40,339 nt of DNA from Mucilaginibacter sp. L294. GTDB lineage: Bacteria > Bacteroidota > Bacteroidia > Sphingobacteriales > Sphingobacteriaceae. Positions 31,625 to 40,027 of the stretch are shown piece by piece (the first letter of the stretch is position 1; each line of letters starts with the position of its first letter). The translations under genes and the position numbers were made by a program. The stretch lies in assembly GCF_001636615.1 (NCBI RefSeq), contig NZ_LGEK01000042.1:1-40339 (forward strand), given 5' to 3'. The notes below the pieces were generated by a model, which ran no database searches, was not told where the DNA came from, and worked only from the letters and a program-made list of their open reading frames with translations.

Positions 31625-32611
31625 TTGAAACACATTTTACGTATTGCAGCTTCGCTTGCCTTTGCCGCATCATCCATCACCTCATCAGCCCAAACCGTTC
31701 AGCAGGATAGTACCCTTAAACCTATTTCGCTTGATAGCGCCCGTTATGATTCATTGGTTACCCGTTTAGCCAATGGCGATAAAACAGGCAAATGGCCGGT
31801 TAAAAAGGCGCCTTATCCGCAGGCCGGTGCCATATTACCTTTTTACCGTGTGGTAGCTTATTACGGCAACATGTACTCTAAAAATATGGGGGTGCTTGGC
31901 GAGTATGAACCATCGGTTATGCGCGCTAAACTCATGGCCGAAGTAAAGAACTGGGAGGCCGCCGACCCGCAAACGCCCGTTAAGCCCGCTTTGCATTACA
32001 TATGCGTTACTGCACAGGCAGATGCAGGCCGCAACGGCTTACACAACCTGCGCATGCCTTTTAGCCAGATAGATAAGGCTATAGAGATGGCAAAGCCAAT
32101 TAACGCGTTAGTGTTTTTGGACATCCAGGTTGGCTTTAGCACCGTAGAAACTGAACTACCCAAGCTGGAAAAATACCTGAAAATGCCCAATGTACATTTC
32201 GGTATCGACCCGGAGTTTTCTATGAAAGAGGGGAGTGTACCCGGTAAACGTATTGGCACCTTTGATGCGAAAGACATTAATTATGTAACTAATTACCTGA
32301 GCGGTCTATGTAAAAAATATAACCTGCCGCCAAAAATATTTGTGGTACATCGTTTCACCAAGCGGATGGTTACCAATTACCAGGATATTAAGCTGGACAA
32401 GAATGTACAGTTTGTGATGGATATGGATGGCTGGGGCCCTCCCGAACTTAAAAAAGGCACCTATAAATATTTTGTAGCAGGCGAACCTGTACAGTTCACC
32501 GGCTTCAAATTATTTTACAAGAACGATATTAAAAACGGCCCAAAACGCATGATGACACCTAAAGAAGTGCTGAGTTTAAAACCAGCCCCAATTTACATTC
32601 AATACCAGTAG
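31625..32611 (+). CDS. secreted hypothetical protein, possible TIM-barrel fold
   Basis: 328 residues from TTG at 31625; no closer ATG fits the signal peptide. Signal sequence ends TSSAQ at about residue 23. Core blocks: YYGNMYSKNMGVLGEY, LHYICVTAQADAG, LVFLDIQVGFS, VHFGIDPEFSM, PPKIFVVHRFTKRMV and FVMDMDGWGPPELK. These alternate as strand-helix units ending in Asp/Glu, like a TIM barrel. Similar lipoproteins with a DPEW-type motif occur in Actinobacteria, from memory, but I know no assigned function. Monocistronic, closed by a strong terminator. Confidence 0.75.
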   Translation: MKHILRIAASLAFAASSITSSAQTVQQDSTLKPISLDSARYDSLVTRLANGDKTGKWPVKKAPYPQAGAILPFYRVVAYYGNMYSKNMGVLGEYEPSVMRAKLMAEVKNWEAADPQTPVKPALHYICVTAQADAGRNGLHNLRMPFSQIDKAIEMAKPINALVFLDIQVGFSTVETELPKLEKYLKMPNVHFGIDPEFSMKEGSVPGKRIGTFDAKDINYVTNYLSGLCKKYNLPPKIFVVHRFTKRMVTNYQDIKLDKNVQFVMDMDGWGPPELKKGTYKYFVAGEPVQFTGFKLFYKNDIKNGPKRMMTPKEVLSLKPAPIYIQYQ

Positions 32612-32639
32612 GGAAGGAGAGCGTCATGTGAACAAAAAA

Positions 32640-32666
32640 AGCCCCCGTTAACTAACGGGGGCTTTT
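32640..32666. terminator. bidirectional intrinsic terminator
   Basis: AGCCCCCGTTA, AC loop, TAACGGGGGCT, with A and T runs on the two sides. Between convergent genes. Confidence 0.92.
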
Positions 32667-32685
32667 CTATTTTTCAAACAAGGTA

Positions 32686-32976
32686 TTATAGTTTGTTTAT
32701 TTCTTCTTGTTCTTTTAATGCCGAGATGTTGTTTTTGTTACTGTACTCGTCGGTTTGGGTTGCAAAGTCTTCCAATATGCTGGCAATAGTATCCAGGTTA
32801 TCTGCAATGCGTTGATGCATGTCGGGCAAATCTTTTTCTATTCTTTTATTGCCGAGGTCCATGTTATCTACTTCAATTTTAGCAATTTTCTGTATCAATG
32901 CCTGGTTACTGTTCTTCAAATCTTCTAATTCATGGACAATTTTTTCCATCAATTCAAATTTCCTTATCTTATCCAT
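32686..32976 (-). CDS. small coiled-coil protein, hypothetical
   Basis: 96 residues, almost wholly helical and charged, with heptad-like spacing through FELMEKIVHELEDLKNSN and IRIADNLDTIASILEDF regions. No signal peptide, membrane helix or cysteines. Probably a cytosolic coiled-coil adaptor. Divergent from the TPR gene at 33070. I do not recognise a family. Confidence 0.65.
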   Translation of the reverse strand: MDKIRKFELMEKIVHELEDLKNSNQALIQKIAKIEVDNMDLGNKRIEKDLPDMHQRIADNLDTIASILEDFATQTDEYSNKNNISALKEQEEINKL

Positions 32977-33029
32977 AGGTATCTTGTTTTATATACATAA
33001 TGCATAGCCATAACAGTGCCAAAGTGTAT

Positions 33030-33037
33030 TAAATTTG
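33030..33037 (+). promoter_or_regulatory. -7 box for the TPR gene
   Basis: TAAATTTG, full TAnnTTTG match, 32 bases before the ATG at 33070; followed by a palindrome covering the start codon. Confidence 0.45.
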
Positions 33038-33047
33038 GAAATATCAT

Positions 33048-33071
33048 ATATAACTAATAAATTAGTTATAT
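33048..33071. promoter_or_regulatory. perfect palindrome overlapping the TPR start codon
   Basis: ATATAACTAAT, AA, ATTAGTTATAT: 11-base arms with a two-base centre. The right arm includes the first two bases of the ATG at 33070. It could be an operator or, in RNA, an AU hairpin at the start codon. Confidence 0.6.
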
Positions 33072-34218
33072 GAAATCTACCCTGATCTGTATTGCCTTTT
33101 GCCTTGCATCCTTTATAGGGTTTGCCCAGGAAACCGGTAAAGTTGACGACGCTCTATTGCTCGATTATTACCAAACCCAACGCTTTGGCGAAGCCGCCGA
33201 TTATTTAAAGAAGAGTTATACCGAGCCTATTACCAATGCCAAGGCTTTAGGGCAGCTGGCTTATACCTGTAACATGGCGGGGCGCTTAGCAGAGGCGGAG
33301 GGGTATTATCAACGCATTTATGCCATCGACTCTACAAACACGCCCATATTATACAGCCTTGGCAGCCTCAACCTGCGCAGGGGGAATAATCAAAAAGCCG
33401 AAACCTATTATAAAAAGATAATTACAAGAGATACCACCAACTTTATGGTTTATAAGCAGCTGGCGCGCATTAGTTTTGAGAAGAACGATATCAATGCTTA
33501 TGTAGCCTATCTGCAAAGGGCCAATCGCCTAAGCCCTGCCGAACCGGATGTTGCATCTGACCTTAGCGACCTTTATGTAAACATGGGCTTTGCAGATCAA
33601 TCAGAAAAAGTTTTAAGCCAGGCAATAACTGCCGACCCCGAAAACGTTGTGTTGCTGAACAGCCTGATGAAGCTGCAATACGCTCAAAAAAACTGGCCGG
33701 GCACTATAAACACCTGCCTTAAATTAGTAGATAATGGCAACAACTCCGGCGCTATGTTAACAAAACTCGGTGTTGCGTATTACTATACCAAAAACTATGA
33801 GTGTAGTATAGCTACCCTTTTAAGCATGGATGAAGTAGCGCAAGGCGAAACAAGTTATTACTATACAGCTTTGGCGTATAAAGAGATTAAAGATCAGCCG
33901 ATGGCGATATTCTATTTAGCTAAAACCATTGAGGCGGGGATCTCGCCAAATACAGCTTCGTATTATGGTGAAATGGCCGATAGTAACGAAAAGTTATTTA
34001 AATATAAAAAAGCGATCGCGGCGTATCAGAAAAGCCTGCAGTTTGATGAAAAGCCTTTGATATATTATTCGCTTGCCAATTTGTACGATAGTAATTTAAA
34101 GGATAAGAAAAGCGCTGTAAAGTATTATAAAAAGTACCTGTCGCTAAAGCCTCCTGTTAACAAGCAGAAAAACTATATCGATTATTCGAAAAGCAGGGTG
34201 CTTGCGCTGGGTCGATAG
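33070..34218 (+). CDS. secreted TPR-repeat protein
   Basis: 382 residues. Signal peptide 1-19 ending GFAQ. The rest is a run of about eight to nine TPR-like helix pairs: AEAEGYYQRIYAIDSTNT, KAETYYKKIITRDTTN, AYVAYLQRANRLSPAEPD, QSEKVLSQAITADPEN, and KAIAAYQKSLQFDEKP near the end, then KSAVKYYKKYLSLKPP. It should mediate protein contacts in the periplasm. Partner unknown; neighbours give no clue. Confidence 0.85.
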   Translation: MKSTLICIAFCLASFIGFAQETGKVDDALLLDYYQTQRFGEAADYLKKSYTEPITNAKALGQLAYTCNMAGRLAEAEGYYQRIYAIDSTNTPILYSLGSLNLRRGNNQKAETYYKKIITRDTTNFMVYKQLARISFEKNDINAYVAYLQRANRLSPAEPDVASDLSDLYVNMGFADQSEKVLSQAITADPENVVLLNSLMKLQYAQKNWPGTINTCLKLVDNGNNSGAMLTKLGVAYYYTKNYECSIATLLSMDEVAQGETSYYYTALAYKEIKDQPMAIFYLAKTIEAGISPNTASYYGEMADSNEKLFKYKKAIAAYQKSLQFDEKPLIYYSLANLYDSNLKDKKSAVKYYKKYLSLKPPVNKQKNYIDYSKSRVLALGR

Positions 34219-34233
34219 TTTTTTAATAAACTA

Positions 34234-34426
34234 TGTCATTTCGAACGAGCGTAGGTAGCGAGGAGAAATCTTTTACAAGCGACCTCACCACCCTGTCATT
34301 TCGAACGAGGTACGAGGAGAAATCTTGTTCGAAATGCAAAGTTCGCCGCCTGTCATTTGAACAAGATTTATCTGCGATGAGCTCCCTACGGTCGGTTCTC
34401 GTCGCTGCGCTTCCCTCGAAATGACA
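34234..34426. repeat. compound palindromic repeat, family 2, copy E
   Basis: Three direct TGTCATTTCGAA/TGTCATTTGAA starts at 34234, 34294 and 34350, and one inverted end TCGAAATGACA at 34416-34426. The middle unit contains GAGGAGAAATCTTGTTCGAA as in copy D. It looks like nested or partially duplicated elements between convergent TPR and riboflavin synthase genes. A 63-codon open frame inside it is not a gene. Confidence 0.85.
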
Positions 34427-34442
34427 CGTTGGAATGCAAATA

Positions 34443-35027
34443 TTACCTGTTCATTAACCTTGCAACGTATTTGCCAATAATATCAAATTCCAGGTTCACT
34501 ACAGACCCCTCGCGCACGTTGTGCAGGTTGGTATGCTCATAAGTGTAGGGGATAATAGCCACAGAGAAATGATCGGGGCCCGAGTTAACTACTGTAAGGC
34601 TGATGCCGTTTACACAGATAGAGCCTTTCTCTACCGTAACATTGCCTGCAGATGTATCATACTTAAAAGTATATTCCCAGCTGCCGTCAAGTTCGGTAAA
34701 TTTAATGCAGGTGGCAGTTTGGTCAACATGGCCCTGCACGATGTGCCCATCCAGCCGGGCGTTCATTTGCATGCAGCGCTCCAGGTTTACAGGTTCGCCA
34801 ACCTTTAGGTGGCCTATGCTGGTTTTGTTCAGGGTTTCTTCAATAGCGGTAACAGTGTGTGTACCATCGCCCAAAGCAATAACCGTTAAACAAACGCCAT
34901 TATGCGCTACCGATTGATCTATCTTTAGCTCTTGCGTAATGGTCGATTCAACTGTAATATGCAGGTTGCCGTTTTCCTTACGCAGGTCGGCCACCTTTCC
35001 CAAGGTTTCTATAATTCCTGTAAACAT
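34443..35027 (-). CDS. ribE: riboflavin synthase, alpha chain
   Basis: 194 residues. Dismutates two 6,7-dimethyl-8-ribityllumazine molecules to riboflavin. Two lumazine-binding domains: domain 1 begins MFTGIIETLGKV and contains NGVCLTVIAL and ERCMQMNARLDGHIVQGHVD; domain 2 contains EKGSICVNGISLTVV and a C-terminal helix VNLEFDIIGKYVAR. Full length. No other rib gene is nearby and no FMN riboswitch is seen. A TATTTTTG box lies four bases ahead of the ATG. Confidence 0.95.
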   Translation of the reverse strand: MFTGIIETLGKVADLRKENGNLHITVESTITQELKIDQSVAHNGVCLTVIALGDGTHTVTAIEETLNKTSIGHLKVGEPVNLERCMQMNARLDGHIVQGHVDQTATCIKFTELDGSWEYTFKYDTSAGNVTVEKGSICVNGISLTVVNSGPDHFSVAIIPYTYEHTNLHNVREGSVVNLEFDIIGKYVARLMNR

Positions 35028-35031
35028 GCCG

Positions 35032-35039
35032 CAAAAATA
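35032..35039 (-). promoter_or_regulatory. -7 box for riboflavin synthase
   Basis: Minus-strand TATTTTTG, full TAnnTTTG match, four bases before the ATG. A 15-base dyad (ATGTTAC-C-GTAACAT, 35060-35074) lies at about the -33 position and might be an operator. Confidence 0.45.
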
Positions 35040-35077
35040 CAGATTTTTAGGTGTGCGTTATGTTACCGTAACATCAT

Positions 35078-35113
35078 AAAAAAAGCGGATAGCTTTTGGC
35101 CATCCGCTTTTTA
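35078..35113 (-). terminator. intrinsic terminator of the lipoprotein gene
   Basis: AAAAAGCGGAT, short interior, ATCCGCTTTTT. Lies just after the gene ending at 35131 (minus strand). Confidence 0.85.
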
Positions 35114-35130
35114 GTTTTATAGAGAATATC

Positions 35131-35877
35131 TTATAAAATTTCAATATTAAATACTTTACCATCGAAAGATACTTTTGCTTTATGGTTGCCTAAGTATTCG
35201 ATAGTACCTGCAAAATTAAAATCTTTGCCTGCATTGTTACCCTTTGACACAAAAGTTGCAGTACCTGCAGTAATATCAAACGGCTTGCTTGTTGCATCAA
35301 TGATAATACCTTTTAGTGCATAGGTGTTATTTTGAACCATGTACTCGCCATCTTTTTTGGTAGTAAATTTATAAACAGAGGTTTGGTTACCGTTAACTTC
35401 CATTTTTGCATACTCGGGCAATAAAGCTTTAAGCGTGTATTGTTCGTTAACGCTGTTATCATAAGTAGAATATGGGCTAAAACCTGTATTAACATATTTG
35501 CCTGTGTAAGCATAACCATTAGGTGCGTTTTGTGCATCGCAACTAACAACAAATTTATTTGCGCCGGTCATTACATCTCTTACAGAGTCGCCTTTAGTAT
35601 AAATATTATTAAATGGCTGATCAATGGTTTCACCGCAGGTAAGGTCATTAACTTTTATGCCATTGCGAACACTGTTAACGGTTGGTACACCCGTAATTGT
35701 ACTTTTACTTGCAATAGTGCTGCCAATTGAATTGTAAAAGTTAACGGCAATACTACGGGCAATTTCAGCATCGTTATTGGTGTTTAACGCTGTAGTATCT
35801 TTTTTACAAGCCGAATAAATTACTACTGTTAAAGCTACAAGCGATAATATAGTTGCGAACCTAAATTTTGAGATCAT
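35131..35877 (-). CDS. lipoprotein, hypothetical
   Basis: 248 residues from ATG at 35877 (a longer frame to 35922 crosses the promoter). Type-II signal peptide ends with YSACKK (Cys at about 23). The mature region is beta-rich with no catalytic pattern: ATKPFDITAGTATFVSKGNN and FNFAGTIEYLGNHKAKVSF near the end. Its codon use is Asn/Thr-rich. A matching two-element promoter lies upstream. Family unknown. Confidence 0.75.
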   Translation of the reverse strand: MISKFRFATILSLVALTVVIYSACKKDTTALNTNNDAEIARSIAVNFYNSIGSTIASKSTITGVPTVNSVRNGIKVNDLTCGETIDQPFNNIYTKGDSVRDVMTGANKFVVSCDAQNAPNGYAYTGKYVNTGFSPYSTYDNSVNEQYTLKALLPEYAKMEVNGNQTSVYKFTTKKDGEYMVQNNTYALKGIIIDATSKPFDITAGTATFVSKGNNAGKDFNFAGTIEYLGNHKAKVSFDGKVFNIEIL

Positions 35878-35908
35878 AATATATGTAATGATAGTGTTTA
35901 GTTTGATA

Positions 35909-35940
35909 CAAAAGTACTTCATTCATAATCATTTACACAA
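35909..35940 (-). promoter_or_regulatory. two-element Bacteroidota promoter
   Basis: Minus strand TTG (35940-35938), 21 bases, TACTTTTG (35916-35909). Leader of 31 bases to the ATG at 35877. The remaining 237-base gap up to 36114 is AT-rich. Confidence 0.55.
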
Positions 35941-36052
35941 AATATTTTCACTTTACTGAAACAAAATTTCTATTTAAGAAAAGAGAAAACATTACTTAAA
36001 ACATTTCCTTTAGCTTAAAAAATTGCCCCTTGCGCAAAAATTATCAGTATAA

Positions 36053-36104
36053 TTGATCATGCACGATGATGTATTAACTCATCACTATCGTCCCCTATGA
36101 TCAA
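36053..36104. other. imperfect long hairpin after the AHSA1 gene
   Basis: TTGATCAT and ATGATCAA arms 36 bases apart with further partial pairing inside. It lies just after the gene ending at 36115 (minus) and may be a weak terminator; no clear T run. Confidence 0.35.
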
Positions 36105-36114
36105 GGTGTGTGCA

Positions 36115-36612
36115 TTATTTAAAGCAACTGGTTAATTCCACTCTTTTGTTTCGCAGGTCTTTACCACCCTCCATAACCGATTTTAAGTTGGCCAGGTAAA
36201 ATGTCCAGCCTATCTGGCATTGCACCAGCAGGTTTTTTTCAGGGTCGCTTTCCTCCGGGATCTCTGTTTGCTCCAGTTCAATAATAGTAATGCCGTTGCG
36301 GGTACTAAAAGATACGCTCACAATACTATCGCCGGTAAAACTAAACTTTAAAAAATCCTGCCCGTTGGCTTCCAGTATCCTGCCGCGCTGTACCACATTA
36401 TTGTGGTATCCATGCCAGTACCAGGTGTAAGTGTCTTCTTTTGCTATATGCTCGTTTGCCTCACGCAGCCGCTGTGGCACGGTGAAAAAATCAGCCTTGC
36501 GTAAAAACCACTTCTCTAACCCGGCGGGGGTGCTCCATGCCAGGTACAGGCTGCGCATATCAACCTGATAATCGCCACACAACTTAAATTTTTTCCAGCG
36601 GGTATCTTCCAT
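36115..36612 (-). CDS. SRPBCC/AHSA1-like protein
   Basis: 165 residues. START/Bet-v1-type fold expected: N-terminal strand DYQVDMRSLYLAWSTPAGLEKWFLRKADF is the AHSA1 signature (helix with WSTPxGLxxWF), middle TYTWYWHGYHN, and the C-terminal helix CQIGWTFYLANLKSVMEGG. These domains bind hydrophobic ligands or modulate Hsp90; actual function unknown. Divergent from the Nudix gene. Confidence 0.85.
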   Translation of the reverse strand: MEDTRWKKFKLCGDYQVDMRSLYLAWSTPAGLEKWFLRKADFFTVPQRLREANEHIAKEDTYTWYWHGYHNNVVQRGRILEANGQDFLKFSFTGDSIVSVSFSTRNGITIIELEQTEIPEESDPEKNLLVQCQIGWTFYLANLKSVMEGGKDLRNKRVELTSCFK

Positions 36613-36695
36613 AGCAATAAGGTTACTATAAATGTGTTTGTATAAAACTAACCATAATACTTTGTGTTTTGCTAATTTGCCAACAAAACAATTTT

Positions 36696-37151
36696 ATGCC
36701 AAAACAAAGCGCAGGGGTAGTATTATATAAGCTAACAGATGGTTTATTACATATCTTTTTAGTGCACCCGGGCGGCCCCTTCTTCCGCAAAAAGGATGAT
36801 GGTGCATGGTCTATCCCTAAAGGCGAATTTGTTGATGGCGAAGAGCCACTTGTTGCCGCGCAGCGCGAATTTGAAGAAGAAGTAGGTAAACCTATAAACG
36901 GTAATTTTATAAAATTGCAGCCCATAAAACAAAAAAGCGGCAAGGTAGTACATGCCTGGGCGGTAGAGGGCGACATAGACCATGAGCAGATAACAAGCAA
37001 TTTATTTGAGATTGAATGGCCGCCCAAGTCGGGCAAGATGGCCAGTTTCCCTGAGGTAGACCGTGCCGGTTGGTTTACGGCAGATGCTGCCCGGCTAAAA
37101 ATAATTCCCGGGCAGGCCGCGTTTATAACCGAGCTTGAAAAAATAGTGTAA
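36696..37151 (+). CDS. Nudix hydrolase
   Basis: 151 residues from ATG at 36696 (in-frame extension to 36669 is unsupported). The complete Nudix box is GEFVDGEEPLVAAQREFEEE followed by VG. N-terminal SAGVVLYKL and PGGPFFRKKDDGAWSIPKGE are typical of the family group acting on nucleotides or diadenosine polyphosphates. C-terminal FPEVDRAGWFTADAARLKI is the usual WF helix. Substrate not predictable. Confidence 0.92.
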   Translation: MPKQSAGVVLYKLTDGLLHIFLVHPGGPFFRKKDDGAWSIPKGEFVDGEEPLVAAQREFEEEVGKPINGNFIKLQPIKQKSGKVVHAWAVEGDIDHEQITSNLFEIEWPPKSGKMASFPEVDRAGWFTADAARLKIIPGQAAFITELEKIV

Positions 37152-37207
37152 ATAGCTATGCCTCATACTAATTTGTTAAGCTAAAAATTTCCTACTTTCA
37201 TCCCAGG

Positions 37208-40027
37208 ATGTTTAAACGATTGCTGTTACCTGTATTTATGCTTACTGCAACATTTGCCAGGGCGCAAACGTTTGGCGGTAACCCGCCATCTATTAAATGG
37301 AAGCAGGTAAATACCCCGGTGGCGCGCGTTATTTTTTCGCAGGGGATGGATTCTGTAGCCATACGTGTGGCACAAACAATAGCGCGAATGAACCGCGTGA
37401 TAGAGCCAACTATTGGCTTTAAGCAACGGCAGGTAAGCATTGTACTGCAAAACCAAACTACCATATCAAACGCCTATGTAGGGCTGGCGCCTTTCCGCAG
37501 CGAATTTTATTTAACAGCCTCGCAAAACAATTTTGATGTGGGCAGCCTGCCATGGCCCGAGCAGTTGGCTATACATGAATTCAGGCACGTACAGCAATAC
37601 AATAATTTTAACGTGGGCTTATCGCGCGGGTTGCGTATCATTTTTGGCGAAGGAGGGCAGGCGCTGGCCAATGCGCTATCCGTACCCGATTGGTTTTTTG
37701 AGGGTGATGCCGTTTATAACGAAACGCTGGTGAGTAAACAGGGCAGGGGCCGCCTGCCTTTCTTTTTTAATGGTTACAGGGGGCTTTGGGCCGCCGGTAA
37801 AGATTACAGCTTTATGAAGCTGCGCAACGGCTCGTACCTGGATTATACGCCAAACCATTACCCGTTGGGCTATATGATGGTAGCTTACGGCCGCGAAAAA
37901 TATGGTAATACTTTCTGGAAGGATGTTACGCACGATGCCGCTGCTTTTAGTCCGTTTTTTTACCCCTTGCAGGGCGCCATTAAAAAGCATGCAGGCGTTG
38001 ATTACCCCGAATTTAGAAACGCCGCTTTAAATCATTTTAAAACGGCATTTAAGGCTGATGCCAAAGATGATCGCCCCGATGCAAAGGATCAGCATTTTGT
38101 GGCCGACCAGGAGTACCCCGCGTATGTAAACGATAGTACACTTATCTATTTAAAAAGCACATATAAACACATCCCGCAATTTATCATCAAAACCGGTGAA
38201 AGTGAACGCGCGATAGCTGTGCAGGGCATCACCACCGATAATTACTTTAGCTACCACAATGGCAAGGTGGTTTATGCCGGTTACCGGCCAGACCTGCGCT
38301 GGGGTTATCGCAACTATAACGAACTGATAGTGCTGGATATAAACACCGGCAGGGAACATCGCATTACCCGCAAAACCAAATACTTTTCGCCGTCGTTTAG
38401 TGCCGATGGCAGGCAGATAGCAGTAGTACAGGTGGCCGCAAGTGGCAAAAGCGAACTGCACGTATTAAATACCGAAGACGGAAAACTGCTGTCGGTTGTG
38501 CCTAATAATGCAGGTTTGTTTTATACTTACCCCAAATTTTATGGGGATGATAAGCTGCTTTCGGCAGTGCGTAACTTTACGGGAGAGATGTCGCTGGCGC
38601 TGATCGATATTAAAACCGGGGCTGCCAAATACCTGCTGCCGTTTAGCTTTGAGCCAATTGCTTTCCCGCAGTTGCAGGGCAATGTGGTTTACTTCTCCAA
38701 AACATCCGGTTTAAATGATCAGCTTTTTACGTTCAATATCAGCACCAGTAAGCTATCTGAAGTAAAAGGAATCCCCCAAAATGCTATTGGCTATTACCAA
38801 CCCGCCATTAGCCAAAACAAACTGGCGTGGACAAGCTTTACCGCCTTGGGTTATCGTTTAAGCGAGGTTAACCTGGCGGATGTTCAGTTAGCGGATATCA
38901 ATAATTCGCAGGCATTTTCGGCTTTGCCGGATATGAATATCAGCGCCTTGCGGAAAGATAGCGCGGCCAACCTGCTGGCTTCCGTTCAGCCCGATTCATT
39001 GCCTGTAACCAAATACAGTAAACTGCATGGTTTGTTCAATTTTCATAGCATCTTCCCGTCGTTAGATGATCCTAACTACTCGCTGCAACTGGTGGGCAAT
39101 AACGTGCTGAATACTTTTGAGTCGCAACTTACCTTTAACTATAACCGCGATGAAGGTTATAAGCAAATAGGCTATGATGCCGCATATGGGGCGTTTTTCC
39201 CATACCTTATTGCCGGTGCCGATTACACGTTTGATCGTCGGGGTTTTTATAAAGGCAACAGTATTTATTATAATGAGACCTCCATACACGGTGGTTTGCA
39301 GGTGCCGTTTAATCTTTCTACCAGTAAAAATTCAACAGCTTTATCGGTAAGCAGTAGTTTGTATTATAGCGCCAATGCATTTCAGCAGCCGTTCCGTGCC
39401 ATGTTTAAGGATAGCCATTATACGTATCTGAGCAATACCATCAGTTTTAGTAACCAGGGGCAGCAGGCGCGGCAAAACATTAACCCTCATTTTGCACAAA
39501 GCATTTCTGTTAATTATAAAACCTCGGTTTCCAGTGTTGATGCCACCCAATTGCTTACTACGGGCACATTTTATTTCCCGGGCTTATCTGCCAACCATAG
39601 TTTTGTTATAAGTGGCGCATACCAGCATAAAGGCGAAAACAGGGGCATAGGCTTCTCCAACGATTTTCCGTTCTCGCACGGGTACACTGCCGAAAGCCTG
39701 GATAATATGAACAAATTTGCCGCAAGCTATCATTTCCCCATCGCTTACCCTGATGCAGGTTTTGGCAACCTGTTATACATTATGCGTTTACGTGGCAACT
39801 TCTTTTACGATCAAACGCATGCCACAGCAGCTAACTTTTTTACAGATGGCTCGGCATTAAAGGCAAACTTCCGGACAGCAGGGGCAGCGCTGTTTTTTGA
39901 TACCAAATGGTTTAACCAGGCATCTATCTCATTTGGTATCAGGTACAGCCGCTTGTTAGACCCTGACCTATTTGGTGGTAACGGACGTAACAGGGTAGAA
40001 CTGGTATTGCCGGTAGCTATTTTTTAG
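37208..40027 (+). CDS. outer-membrane protein: HExxH peptidase + TolB-like propeller + beta-barrel
   Basis: 939 residues. Signal peptide 1-20 ends FARAQ. Residues 30-300 resemble a peptidase-MA/M1-like gluzincin: AIHEFRHVQQ (His123, Glu124, His127) and WFFEGDAVYNE with Glu165 as third ligand. Residues 300-600 form a TolB/WD40-like propeller (ITRKTKYFSPSFSADGRQIAVVQV; KLLSAVRNFTGEMSLALIDI). From about 615 to the end are alternating amphipathic strands (LTFNYNRDEGYKQIGYDAAYG, ISFGIRYSRLLDP) and a terminal aromatic VAIF, as for an outer-membrane barrel of surface-antigen type. The domain order suggests a surface- or periplasm-facing protease anchored in the outer membrane. Confidence 0.8.
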   Translation: MFKRLLLPVFMLTATFARAQTFGGNPPSIKWKQVNTPVARVIFSQGMDSVAIRVAQTIARMNRVIEPTIGFKQRQVSIVLQNQTTISNAYVGLAPFRSEFYLTASQNNFDVGSLPWPEQLAIHEFRHVQQYNNFNVGLSRGLRIIFGEGGQALANALSVPDWFFEGDAVYNETLVSKQGRGRLPFFFNGYRGLWAAGKDYSFMKLRNGSYLDYTPNHYPLGYMMVAYGREKYGNTFWKDVTHDAAAFSPFFYPLQGAIKKHAGVDYPEFRNAALNHFKTAFKADAKDDRPDAKDQHFVADQEYPAYVNDSTLIYLKSTYKHIPQFIIKTGESERAIAVQGITTDNYFSYHNGKVVYAGYRPDLRWGYRNYNELIVLDINTGREHRITRKTKYFSPSFSADGRQIAVVQVAASGKSELHVLNTEDGKLLSVVPNNAGLFYTYPKFYGDDKLLSAVRNFTGEMSLALIDIKTGAAKYLLPFSFEPIAFPQLQGNVVYFSKTSGLNDQLFTFNISTSKLSEVKGIPQNAIGYYQPAISQNKLAWTSFTALGYRLSEVNLADVQLADINNSQAFSALPDMNISALRKDSAANLLASVQPDSLPVTKYSKLHGLFNFHSIFPSLDDPNYSLQLVGNNVLNTFESQLTFNYNRDEGYKQIGYDAAYGAFFPYLIAGADYTFDRRGFYKGNSIYYNETSIHGGLQVPFNLSTSKNSTALSVSSSLYYSANAFQQPFRAMFKDSHYTYLSNTISFSNQGQQARQNINPHFAQSISVNYKTSVSSVDATQLLTTGTFYFPGLSANHSFVISGAYQHKGENRGIGFSNDFPFSHGYTAESLDNMNKFAASYHFPIAYPDAGFGNLLYIMRLRGNFFYDQTHATAANFFTDGSALKANFRTAGAALFFDTKWFNQASISFGIRYSRLLDPDLFGGNGRNRVELVLPVAIF

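Noticed and set aside
34233..34424. Open frame of 63 codons inside the compound repeat
   Set aside because: It is built from the palindromic repeat units and has no independent coding signs.
4603..34426. CRISPR array
   Set aside because: The repeats are dispersed single palindromic units, not regularly spaced direct repeats with unique spacers, and no cas gene is present.
35028..35130. FMN riboswitch ahead of riboflavin synthase
   Set aside because: The gap is about 100 bases and holds a terminator and a short dyad; no conserved RFN elements are seen.
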